Shown here piece after piece: positions 1 to 7,141 of a stretch of DNA of 64,000 nt. How positions within the stretch are numbered: the stretch's first letter is position 1; the number at the start of each line of letters is the position of its first letter. The DNA comes from DASYTH01 sp035942955 (GTDB lineage Bacteria > Actinomycetota > Actinomycetes > Mycobacteriales > Pseudonocardiaceae). A model generated the notes under the pieces. It was not told where the DNA came from and searched no databases. It saw only the letters and a list, made by a program, of their open reading frames with translations. The stretch spans positions 41,866 through 105,865 of the forward strand of contig NZ_DASZCQ010000217.1 of the NCBI RefSeq assembly GCF_035942955.1, written 5' to 3'. The translations under genes and the position numbers were made by a program.

Positions 1-1
1 C

Positions 2-226
2 CTCGACCCCTCCGACGTCGAGGTCCAAGCCGTAATCGGCCGCGTCGGCGACACCGACGAGCTGACCGACGTCGTCACCGCCACCATGACCAAACTCGAC
101 GACGGCCGCTACCTCGCCCAACTCCCCCTGCCCCACACCGGCTCCCTCGGCGTCACCGCCCGGGTCCTACCCCGCCACGAGCTCCTCGCCTCCCCCGCCG
201 AGCTCAGCCGGGTGGTGCTCGCCTAA
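2..226 (+). CDS. glgP: Alpha-glucan phosphorylase, C-terminal fragment (5' end outside window)
   Basis: Open from the window edge to a TAA; about 74 residues remain. The tail, with VEVQAVIGRVGDTDEL near its start and TARVLPRHELLASPAEL near its end, is the terminal beta-sandwich-like segment I recall from long actinobacterial glycogen/maltodextrin phosphorylases, which release glucose-1-phosphate from alpha-1,4-glucan. The catalytic and pyridoxal-phosphate parts would lie upstream and cannot be seen. glgX, a debranching enzyme acting on the same polymer, lies 2.4 kb away. The stop overlaps the stop of the convergent next gene by 3 bases. The assignment rests on the tail only. Confidence 0.7.
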   Translation, partial: LDPSDVEVQAVIGRVGDTDELTDVVTATMTKLDDGRYLAQLPLPHTGSLGVTARVLPRHELLASPAELSRVVLA

Positions 227-1368
227 CAGACCTCCAGCCGGCTGCGGGTCGCGGCGACGCGGGGCCACCAGGGGACAAGGCGCTCGGCTTCGGTGAGGAC
301 GCGGCGGGCGGTGCGGTTGTCGCCGGCGGCCATGTGGGCGCGGGCGAGGGTGGCGAGGTCGTCGGCGCGGGCGATGACGTCGTCGCAGCCGCCGGCGGCC
401 AGGCGGGCCAGGGAGATGGCGCGGTCGAGGTTGCCGCGCAGCAGGGCCAGCAGGGCGCGGGAGCCGTTGAGGCGGTGGCTGGGGAAGCCGAGGGTCTCGG
501 CGTTGGACATGGCGGTGCTCGCGGTGGACAGGCCGAGCTCCGCGTCGAGCTGGCCGGCCTCCACCGTGGCGCAGGCCAGGCCGGCGAGCGCGGCGAACGA
601 CACCGCGGCCTCGTGCGGCTCCTGGTCGAGCTGGGAGGCCAGCTTCACGGCGAGCACCATCGCCTCGGCGTAGCGGCCGCGCGCCTCGAGCACCACGATC
701 CGGGCCGCGATCGCGGTGCGCAGCTCCGGGTAGGACTCGGCCAGCTGCGCGGCGATCTTCTCGGCTTTGGCCAGGTCTCCGGTGTGCGCGCTGTCGATCG
801 CCGCCCTGGTCAGCGGCGCCGCCTCGAGCTGCTGCAGGTGCCGGCCGCCGAGCCGGGGCAGCCGCAGCAGCATCCAGCCGGTCGAGGTGGAGATCGGGGT
901 CTTGCTCGGCAGCAGCGCGTGGCCGACGGTCAGGCCGCAGGTGATCGCCAGCCCGTGCAGCACCGCCGAGCCGCCGCCGAGCGCCGCGAGCACGGCCAGC
1001 ACCGACGCGGCCGCCCCGACGATCGCCGAGCACAGCGCCGCCCCCCAGATCCGCGGCCGCACCGGGGCCCGGCCCGGACCGACGCTGACCGACAGCAGCA
1101 CCGGGAGTGTGCGCAGCACCCGGGTCCGGGCCGTGGATCCCCACTCGAGCAGCCGCGGGCCGATGCCGATGACGACGCGATCCACCCGCACGCCGAGGAC
1201 CAGCGCGCCGGCCAGCAGGCCGAGCTGCAGCGCCGCCAGCCCGGCGAGCACGCCGAGCGCGGCGCCGGCCAGGCCGGCCAGCACGCCCGACACCGACCAC
1301 TCGATCGCCACGATGGCCGCCACGGTGGCGACGACGACCAGCCATCCGGGCCGCAGCAGTGTGCGCAC
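223..1368 (-). CDS. Membrane protein with degenerate M50-like N-terminus and TPR-like C-terminal half
   Basis: 381 residues from a GTG; TAGCGT lies 6 bases upstream, so the transcript may be leaderless. Residues about 8-75 and 105-150 are hydrophobic (four or so membrane spans). VVIGIGPRLLEW (~65-77) resembles the strand that follows the HExxH helix in site-2 (M50) proteases, and the stretch ending in GWMLLRLPRL resembles their LDGWRLL motif. There is no HExxH: the equivalent helix reads LQLGLLAGALVL. Residues ~185-375 are Ala-rich helical repeats compatible with TPRs. Probably a non-catalytic membrane scaffold; the link to M50 is inference from pattern. Convergent with the glucan phosphorylase. 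Confidence 0.6.
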   Translation of the reverse strand: MRTLLRPGWLVVVATVAAIVAIEWSVSGVLAGLAGAALGVLAGLAALQLGLLAGALVLGVRVDRVVIGIGPRLLEWGSTARTRVLRTLPVLLSVSVGPGRAPVRPRIWGAALCSAIVGAAASVLAVLAALGGGSAVLHGLAITCGLTVGHALLPSKTPISTSTGWMLLRLPRLGGRHLQQLEAAPLTRAAIDSAHTGDLAKAEKIAAQLAESYPELRTAIAARIVVLEARGRYAEAMVLAVKLASQLDQEPHEAAVSFAALAGLACATVEAGQLDAELGLSTASTAMSNAETLGFPSHRLNGSRALLALLRGNLDRAISLARLAAGGCDDVIARADDLATLARAHMAAGDNRTARRVLTEAERLVPWWPRVAATRSRLEVC

Positions 1369-1471
1369 GAGCAGACGCTACGCCTGTCCGCAAGTTCCCC
1401 ACATGGCCCCGCGGGAGGCCAAAGGGGCAAGACCGGTGAGCGGAGCTTGCAGAGCGAACCATCGAACACCG

Positions 1472-1500
1472 CCCTGTCGCCGAGGAACGAGGCGACAGGG
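1472..1500 (-). terminator. Perfect 10-bp hairpin after the rhodanese gene
   Basis: CCCTGTCGCC and GGCGACAGGG flank a 9-base loop. The hairpin begins 24 bases beyond the rhodanese stop in the direction of transcription and has no clear U-run, as is common in actinobacteria. It would end the cysteine dioxygenase-rhodanese transcript. Confidence 0.6.
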
Positions 1501-1524
1501 TCTTCAGACGGGTCAAGGAAACCC

Positions 1525-1923
1525 CTAGGGCACCGCCGGAGTGCCACCCTCCTGCGTCGGCAGGCCGGCCGCACGCCAGGCGCGGAAGCCGCCGACCAGG
1601 TCGGTCGCCCGGCGCAGGCCAAGCCGGCGCAGGTCGCGGGCGGCCAGGCTGGACGCGTAGCCGTCGTTGCAGACGACGATCACCCTGCTGTCCTCGGTGA
1701 ACCCGGGCAGCCGGTGGCTGCCGTGCGGGTCCAGCCGCCACTCCAGCACGATGCGCTCGACCGGCACGGCGCCGGGGATCTCGCCCTCCGCGGCCCGGTT
1801 CGCGTACGGCCGGATGTCCACCAGCAGCGTGTCGCCGGCCGCGCGCAGCCGCTCGGCCTCGGCCGGCTCCACCCGATCCAGCTCGGCCCTTGCCTCGGCC
1901 AGAAGATCGTCAACCGCGCTCAT
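1525..1923 (-). CDS. Rhodanese-domain protein
   Basis: 132 residues, a single rhodanese domain. LLVDIRPYANRAAEGEI is the entry motif and the active loop CNDGYAS holds the catalytic Cys in a CxxGxxS arrangement, so sulfur-transfer activity is possible. Its ATG overlaps the stop of the upstream cysteine dioxygenase gene (ATGA), so the two are translationally coupled. In that context it may handle sulfane sulfur arising during cysteine breakdown (inference). A perfect hairpin follows the gene. No signal peptide; cytoplasmic. Confidence 0.85.
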   Translation of the reverse strand: MSAVDDLLAEARAELDRVEPAEAERLRAAGDTLLVDIRPYANRAAEGEIPGAVPVERIVLEWRLDPHGSHRLPGFTEDSRVIVVCNDGYASSLAARDLRRLGLRRATDLVGGFRAWRAAGLPTQEGGTPAVP

Positions 1924-2426
1924 GGCTCCATGGGTACCAGATCCGGCGGAATGTCGCGCAGGCTGGTGTACTCCCGCATCGGGACCAGCGGCGGGGAGTA
2001 GGCGTGCACGCTGGCCGCCCGGTCGGGCCCGAGGTTCTGCACGATATGCGCCCGCCACGGGTCGAAGCCGATCGACGAGCCGGTGCCGCGCAGCTGGTTG
2101 TTGATCGGCCCGGACGGGTACCGGTAGGTCTCGGCCAGGTTGCCGAGCATGACGGTGAACGCGCCGGCCGCGCCGCCGTGGTCGTGCGGCACGGTGCCCT
2201 GGCCGGGAAGCCAGGACAGCAGCCAGAGCTCGACCTCGTCGGTCAGCCGCAGCCGGGTCCACCACCGGTCCGGGCTGCGGAAGCGCAGCTCGGCCAGCAG
2301 CGGCTCGTACAGCTCGGCCGCCACGGTCGAGGTCAGGTCGCGCAGCTGGCTCGGTGTCCACGGTGAACCCCGGCGAGCGAGCAGGTCGTCCAGCCGGGCA
2401 GAGCGCAGGGCAAGAGAAGCCGTCAT
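1920..2426 (-). CDS. Cysteine dioxygenase family protein
   Basis: 168 residues. A cupin fold is indicated by the HDH pair at residues 81 and 83 (PHDHGG) and a third His at 141 in SVHAYSPPL, the three-His non-haem iron site of thiol dioxygenases, which oxidise cysteine to cysteine sulfinate with O2. Start chosen at the ATG with AGGAG 6 bases upstream; reading further upstream in frame crosses a separate short leader ORF. First gene of an operon with a rhodanese. The Cys-containing leader peptide just upstream suggests control by cysteine supply. The exact thiol substrate is uncertain. Confidence 0.85.
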   Translation of the reverse strand: MTASLALRSARLDDLLARRGSPWTPSQLRDLTSTVAAELYEPLLAELRFRSPDRWWTRLRLTDEVELWLLSWLPGQGTVPHDHGGAAGAFTVMLGNLAETYRYPSGPINNQLRGTGSSIGFDPWRAHIVQNLGPDRAASVHAYSPPLVPMREYTSLRDIPPDLVPMEP

Positions 2427-2460
2427 CGGATGCTCCTGGGTGTCGGGATGGTCGTGGTGG

Positions 2461-2553
2461 TCAGGCGCGCGCGGCGGTACACCCGCACGACGCCACCAGG
2501 AGCAGATCGACCGTGCGGTCACGCCAGAGCAAGCGCGGCGTCGACCGGACCAT
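2461..2553 (-). CDS. Short Cys-containing leader peptide upstream of cysteine dioxygenase
   Basis: A 30-residue ORF beginning MVRSTPRLLWRDRTVDLL and containing CGC near its end. It stops 34 bases before the cysteine dioxygenase start. It resembles the small actinobacterial leader peptides with an R-x-VDLL-x-VAS-x-C pattern that I recall lying upstream of sulfur-metabolism genes, and functionally the cysteine-codon attenuator ORFs described in mycobacteria. Ribosome stalling at the TGC-GGG-TGT codons under low cysteine could change expression of the operon. The match is by pattern only. Confidence 0.65.
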   Translation of the reverse strand: MVRSTPRLLWRDRTVDLLLVASCGCTAARA

Positions 2554-2594
2554 GGCGCTACCGTGACATGCCGGTCGAGTCACCACCAGCCGTC

Positions 2595-4712
2595 TCAAGT
2601 GGTGGTACGCGGCGCCCGGAACACCAGCAGCGCTCTAGCGGGCATGGCCACGATGTCGCCCGGCTCCAGGGGGATGCTCGACGCCGGCGTGCCGCGCCGG
2701 GAGGTGGTGTCCAGCTCGGGCTCGTACCGCTTGCCGTACCGGACACCGGGCAGCGTCACGTCGATCGGCCGATCACCGGCGTGCAGCAGCACCAGCCAGG
2801 AGTCGTCCGGCACCAGCTCGCCCGCCCGGTCCCGGGACAGCGACTCCGAGCCGTCGATCCACATGCCGAGAAAGCGCCGCGCGTCGTCGAACCAGTCCCC
2901 GTCGGTCATCGGGTGCCCGTCCTGCCGGAACCACACCAGGTCCGGCTCGCCGGAGCGGGTCGGCCGCCCGGTGAAGAACGCCGGCTGGCGCAGCGCCGGC
3001 GACACGGCGCGCAGCAGGGTGAGCCGGCGGGTGAACGCCAGCATGTCCTCGGCCCGCTCGGCCGGGGTCCAGTCGACCCAGTTCGTCTCGTCGTCGAGCA
3101 CGTACGGGTTGTTGTTGCCGTGCTGGGTGCGCCACCGCTCGTCGCCCGCGCAGATCATCGGCGTGCCGGTGGACAGCAGCAGCGTCGCCATCAGGTTGCG
3201 GGCCTGCCGGTCGCGGGTGGACAGCACGGCGGGATCGTCGGTCTCGCCCTCGACGCCGCAGTTCCACGAGCGGTGATCATTGGTGCCGTCCCGGTTCTGC
3301 TCCCCATTGGCCTCGTTGTGCTTGTCCTGGTAGGAAACCAGGTCGCGCAGCGTGTACCCGTCGTGCGCGGTGATGAAGTTGATCGACGCCCACGGCCGGC
3401 GGGTGTTGGCCGCATAGAGGTCCTCCGAGCCGGACAGCCGGTAGGCCAGGTCGCGCACCCCGACCGCGCCGCGCCAGAAGTCCCGGACGCCGTCCCGGTA
3501 GATGCCGTTCCATTCCGTCCACTGTGGAGAGAACTGCCCGATCCGGTAGCCGGCCGCGGTAGCGTCCCACGGCTCGGCGATCAGCTTGCACTGGGCCAGC
3601 ACGGGATCGCAGGTGATCGCGGTGAACAGGGGGGAGTGCGGGTCGAACTCCCCGCCGTGCGGCCGGCCGAGCGCGGTGGCCAGGTCGAGCCTGAATCCGT
3701 CGACGCCGAGCTCGGTGGCGAAGTAGCGCATCGAGTCGACGACCATCCGGACCACGGTGGGGGACGCGGGGTTGAGCGTGTTGCCGCACCCGGTCAGGTC
3801 CACGTCCCGGCCCTGCGCGTCCAGCAGGTAGTACGCGGGCGCGTCCAGGCCGCGCAGGGACAGCGTCGGCCCGCTCACCGAGCCCTCGCAGGTGTGGTTG
3901 AACACCACGTCCAGCAGCACCTCGATGCCGGCGGCGTGCATCGCGGCGACCATCGTGCGGAACTCGGCCAGCTCCCGGCCGGGCTCGCTGGCGTAGCCCG
4001 GGTGCGGGGCGAAGTATCCGAGCGTCGAGTAGCCCCAGTAGTTGTGCCGGCCGGAGCGCAGCAGCGGCGGCTCGTCGGCGAACGCGTGCACCGGCATCAG
4101 CTCCACCGCGGTGACACCGAGCCGGACCAGGTAGTCCACAACGGACGGATGGGTGAGGCCGAGGTAGGTGCCGCGCTGGTGCTCGGGCACGTCCGGGTGC
4201 CGCTTGGTGAACCCGCGGACGTGCAGCTCGTAGATCACCGTCTCCTCGAACGGCACGTCCGGCTTGACCCCGGTGTCCGGGCCGCCCGGCGAGGTGACCA
4301 CGGACAGCGGCACCTTGCCCAGTGAGTCCACTTCGGACGGTGGGCCGGTCATCGGGTCGCCGGTGTAGCCGAGCGCCGGATCCAGCTCGCGCAGGGTGCC
4401 GGTGATCCGCCGGGCGTACGGGTCGACCAGGATCTTGGCCGGGTTGCACCGCACCCTGTGCAGGGGGGCGTACGGCCCGTGCACCCGGTAGCCGTACCGC
4501 TGCCCCGGGATCACCCCGGGAACCAGGCCGTGCCAGATGCCGAACGTGCGCTCGGTCAGCTCGATCCGCTGCTCGTCGCCGTCCTCGGAGATCAGGCACA
4601 GCTCGACCGCCTCGGCGACCGACGAGCTCACCGCGAAGCGCACCCCACCGGCCTCGGAGTGCGCGCCGAGGGGGAACGGGCGGCCGGGCAGGATATGCAG
4701 CGGGGAGGACAC
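2595..4712 (-). CDS. glgX: Glycogen debranching enzyme GlgX
   Basis: 705 residues from GTG, the usual family length. A CBM48-like N-terminus (PGRPFPLGAHSEAGGVRFAV) precedes a GH13 barrel with DGFRLDLATALGR (nucleophile Asp), IAEPWDA (acid/base Glu) and FITAHDGYT (transition-state Asp). It hydrolyses alpha-1,6 branches of phosphorylase-limit glycogen, in keeping with the phosphorylase fragment at the window edge. It starts only 10 bases after the stop of a type VII-secretion-like operon on the same strand, so read-through is possible, but that link is probably positional. High certainty for the family. Confidence 0.95.
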   Translation of the reverse strand: MSSPLHILPGRPFPLGAHSEAGGVRFAVSSSVAEAVELCLISEDGDEQRIELTERTFGIWHGLVPGVIPGQRYGYRVHGPYAPLHRVRCNPAKILVDPYARRITGTLRELDPALGYTGDPMTGPPSEVDSLGKVPLSVVTSPGGPDTGVKPDVPFEETVIYELHVRGFTKRHPDVPEHQRGTYLGLTHPSVVDYLVRLGVTAVELMPVHAFADEPPLLRSGRHNYWGYSTLGYFAPHPGYASEPGRELAEFRTMVAAMHAAGIEVLLDVVFNHTCEGSVSGPTLSLRGLDAPAYYLLDAQGRDVDLTGCGNTLNPASPTVVRMVVDSMRYFATELGVDGFRLDLATALGRPHGGEFDPHSPLFTAITCDPVLAQCKLIAEPWDATAAGYRIGQFSPQWTEWNGIYRDGVRDFWRGAVGVRDLAYRLSGSEDLYAANTRRPWASINFITAHDGYTLRDLVSYQDKHNEANGEQNRDGTNDHRSWNCGVEGETDDPAVLSTRDRQARNLMATLLLSTGTPMICAGDERWRTQHGNNNPYVLDDETNWVDWTPAERAEDMLAFTRRLTLLRAVSPALRQPAFFTGRPTRSGEPDLVWFRQDGHPMTDGDWFDDARRFLGMWIDGSESLSRDRAGELVPDDSWLVLLHAGDRPIDVTLPGVRYGKRYEPELDTTSRRGTPASSIPLEPGDIVAMPARALLVFRAPRTTT

Positions 4713-4722
4713 CCGTACATGT

Positions 4723-5325
4723 TTACCCCAGTCGGTACGTGTGATGCTCGAAAGACTCTTCCTCTTCCACCGACCCGCCCGCGGCCGACGCCGACGCGAC
4801 CAGCTCGCCGAACAGCAGCTGGTGGCTCGCCCACCCGTCGGTCGCCGGGCTGGCCAGCGTCAACAGCAGCATCCGGTCGGTGCCCGGCTCGGCGATGAAC
4901 GCCTGCAGCTGCAGGCTGAGCGGCCGGCGCTCCCTTGCCTGCTCCACCCCGGGCACCCGCTGCACGATCACCGCCGGCCCCAGCCCGGTGTCCAGCGTGA
5001 TCGTCTCCCGGACGTCCGGCCCGCCGACGTCCTCCAGCGAGTCGCGCAGCCGCTCGGCGACGTCGTCGGTCCAGGCCGGGGGGATCTCGAGCACGACCCC
5101 GGTGAGGATGGCGGGCGCCGCGTCCGGCGGAGTCACCACGGCCATCAGGAACGCCCCCTCGCCGCGGGCCGCCTCGACCGCTTCCCTGGCCACCGCCTCG
5201 CGCTCGGCCGCGGTCCCGGCCGGCGTGTCCCGCAGCCGGCCGATGATCGTCGCGAGCTCCTGGACCGCCCGCTCCGGCGCTTCCATCGGGAGCCGGTGCA
5301 CCGCGTCCGGCATGGCGAGTCGCAT
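4723..5325 (-). CDS. Conserved hypothetical protein of a type VII-secretion-like operon
   Basis: 200 residues, no membrane span. The central part (VVTPPDAAPAILTGVVLEI) and the end (a long DRMLLLTLASPATDG strand) suggest a small alpha/beta fold like those of proteins accompanying actinobacterial WXG100/ESX-like genes. The ribosome-binding purines AAGGGGAAG overlap the stop of the upstream gene, 4 bases away, so it is the third gene of an operon with the two WXG-type proteins. No enzymatic motif seen; role unknown, possibly a chaperone or a companion of the putative secreted protein. Confidence 0.7.
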   Translation of the reverse strand: MRLAMPDAVHRLPMEAPERAVQELATIIGRLRDTPAGTAAEREAVAREAVEAARGEGAFLMAVVTPPDAAPAILTGVVLEIPPAWTDDVAERLRDSLEDVGGPDVRETITLDTGLGPAVIVQRVPGVEQARERRPLSLQLQAFIAEPGTDRMLLLTLASPATDGWASHQLLFGELVASASAAGGSVEEEESFEHHTYRLG

Positions 5326-5329
5326 GGTG

Positions 5330-6601
5330 CTACTTCCCCTTGGCCGCGTTGGTCGCGGTGTTGATCGCCGCGTTCTCCAGCTGGCTCTGGGTCGGGTTGG
5401 CCAGAACCTTGAGCAGCTCCAGCTCGCGCCGCTGGGCCGGGGTCAGCTGAGTGCCGGACGCCTCGATGGTCTTGACGGTGGCGTCGACGGATTTCGCGAA
5501 CGCCTCGCCGGCCAGCTTCGCGTCGCCGCTGAGCACCTTGATCGCGCCATCGGTCGCGGCCTTGGCCCGCAACGCCTTCTCCACCGAGCCGTACTTCCTG
5601 GCCAGGTCCCGGACCTCGCGCAGGTCCTTGACGATCGCCGGGTAGCCGCCGGAGGTGAAGCCGTCGGCGGCGCCCTCGCGCAGCCCGCGGAGCCCGTTGC
5701 GCGCCCGGCTCGCCCCGATGGTGGGCCGGGCCAGGCCCTTGATTCCCCCGATCGCGCCCGACGTGACCGTACGGCCCGGGATGGCGCTGAGCAGTAGGTC
5801 GAGGTTGCCCGGGGCGTTCTTCGAGCCGGCGATGCGTTGCCCGATCCCGGACAGCGCGTTGACGGCGCCCGTGCCGGCGGAGACCGTGCCGAGCACCGCG
5901 GCCGCCGGGGCGCCGACCCCGGTCAGCGCGAGCCCGGCGGCCGCCGCCCCGGTCGCCGCCGAGACGATGCCGGACACCTTGGACACGCCGTCGAGCGTCT
6001 GGACGTACCACGTGTCGTTCTCCGGCTCGAACGCGTCGTCCGGCCCGCTGCGGATCTTGTCGGCGGCCTCGGTGGCCTGCCGGAGGTGCCTGGCCTTCAG
6101 CCGGGTCGCGTCGTCGATCACCTTCCGCAGCGCGTCGTCGAGCCGCGCGCACTTGTCGACCGCGCCCAGGTACGCGTCGTACCGGGCCTGGTACTGCGGG
6201 TTGCTCGCGTCGCGCGGGATGGCGCCGGCCGCGTCGGCCAGCTCGGCCTCGGCCTGCTTGATCCTTTCCTTGAGCTCCTTGGCCTTACGCTCCAGCTCGT
6301 CGGCGCGCGCCTGGTTGGCCGCGAGCTGCCCGGCCCAGGTGCTCAGCCCCTCGGCCGCCGCGCTCATCGACTCGGCCCCGGAGCCGAGCGCCATGGGCAG
6401 GTCGTCGCCGTGGTCGCTGAACTCCTCGGCCGCGCTGCCGCCCCAGTCCGCGTCGTCGGTGATGGTCGCGGCCTCCTCCAGCCGCGGCAGCGTCGCGTTG
6501 ATCGTCTCAAGGGCCGTGGCGATCGACAGCAACACGGCCTGCACCGACCCCTTGTCGCCCTCCGCCGGGTCGAAACCCAGCGCCGGGAAGCTGCGCCCCA
6601 T
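5330..6601 (-). CDS. Putative type VII secretion substrate with WXG-type helical N-terminus
   Basis: 423 residues. It begins MGRSFPALGFDPAEGD, followed by a helical hairpin with a WGG turn (DDADWGGSAAEEF, ~53-65) and a long charged coiled coil (ELERKAKELKERIKQAEAEL, ~103-122), as in putative T7SS-signal proteins of actinobacteria. Residues ~190-240 are small-residue rich and hydrophobic (ATGAAAAGLALTGVGAPAAA), a possible membrane-interacting stretch. The C-terminal ~150 residues are helical and match no toxin domain I know. Cotranscribed with the WXG100-like gene 5 bases upstream. No eccC, eccD or mycosin gene is in the window, so the secretion machine would be elsewhere. Confidence 0.75.
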   Translation of the reverse strand: MGRSFPALGFDPAEGDKGSVQAVLLSIATALETINATLPRLEEAATITDDADWGGSAAEEFSDHGDDLPMALGSGAESMSAAAEGLSTWAGQLAANQARADELERKAKELKERIKQAEAELADAAGAIPRDASNPQYQARYDAYLGAVDKCARLDDALRKVIDDATRLKARHLRQATEAADKIRSGPDDAFEPENDTWYVQTLDGVSKVSGIVSAATGAAAAGLALTGVGAPAAAVLGTVSAGTGAVNALSGIGQRIAGSKNAPGNLDLLLSAIPGRTVTSGAIGGIKGLARPTIGASRARNGLRGLREGAADGFTSGGYPAIVKDLREVRDLARKYGSVEKALRAKAATDGAIKVLSGDAKLAGEAFAKSVDATVKTIEASGTQLTPAQRRELELLKVLANPTQSQLENAAINTATNAAKGK

Positions 6602-6606
6602 CGCGA

Positions 6607-6978
6607 TCAGCCCCCCACCCGCTGCCGAGCCAGCACGACCGCGGCCGCCCCGCGCAGCACGTCAAGCTGGGACTCGACCACCTTGCCCTCGGCCAGTGCC
6701 CGCATGGCGTCCGCGCCCTGCTGCTCCAGCGTCGCATAGTTCGCGCAGGCACTGCTCACGTTGCCGGCGATCGTGTTGATCTTGTCCGTCATCGCCACGA
6801 GGTTGTCCCGCCACTGCCCGACGACCTCCGCGACGGCCGCGTTGAGCTCTCCCGGGCCGAGGTCGCACCCGGCGATCTCCAACGCCGAGCACGCCCCCTC
6901 GACCTCTCCGGCCACCGCCCGCAGCTCCCCGACCCGGATCGCCAGCGCGTCCGTGTCGGCCACATAACCCTGTCCCAT
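6607..6978 (-). CDS. WXG100-like (ESX-type) small protein
   Basis: 123 residues from the ATG starting MGQGYVADTDAL; longer in-frame starts add an Arg-rich stretch without a ribosome-binding site. Two amphipathic helices surround a VGQWRDNLVAM segment, close to the WXG turn but not an exact WxG. First gene of a three-gene operon (gaps of 5 and 4 bases) with a putative T7SS substrate. It probably forms a helical pair or secretion partner with that protein (inference). Confidence 0.75.
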   Translation of the reverse strand: MGQGYVADTDALAIRVGELRAVAGEVEGACSALEIAGCDLGPGELNAAVAEVVGQWRDNLVAMTDKINTIAGNVSSACANYATLEQQGADAMRALAEGKVVESQLDVLRGAAAVVLARQRVGG

Positions 6979-7033
6979 GCGCCCAGTAGACCGGCCGGCC
7001 AGGGCGCGCCGACAGCCGTGTTGCACGGCCGGG

Positions 7034-7053
7034 CAAGGCCGCTGCGCGGCTTG
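7034..7053. promoter_or_regulatory. CAAG/CTTG inverted repeat upstream of helR, possible rifamycin-associated element
   Basis: CAAGGCCGC and GCGGCTTG face each other (one bulged base), followed directly by TTGACA. HelR genes in actinomycetes are reported to sit behind a rifamycin-associated inverted-repeat element; the position and CAAG/CTTG arms fit, but I cannot recall the exact consensus with confidence, so identity is tentative. Confidence 0.4.
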
Positions 7054-7141
7054 ACAATGCGTTCATAATAGAAAATCGGCGCTACCGACAATTCCGATAA
7101 CGCCGCGAAGGTTGCTTGAGGATACCACAGGTGAGGGGCTC

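Noticed and set aside
1890..2366. Plus-strand ORF opposite cysteine dioxygenase
   Set aside because: Antisense to a well-supported cupin gene and without recognisable features.
2430..4325. Long plus-strand open frame opposite glgX
   Set aside because: Antisense shadow of a high-GC gene; its translation is low-complexity Arg/Val/His-rich with no motif, while the minus strand gives a complete GlgX.
7051..7076. TTGACA as a -35 element for helR
   Set aside because: No -10 at an acceptable distance; nearest AT-rich hexamers are 7 to 14 bases away. Kept only as part of the inverted-repeat note.
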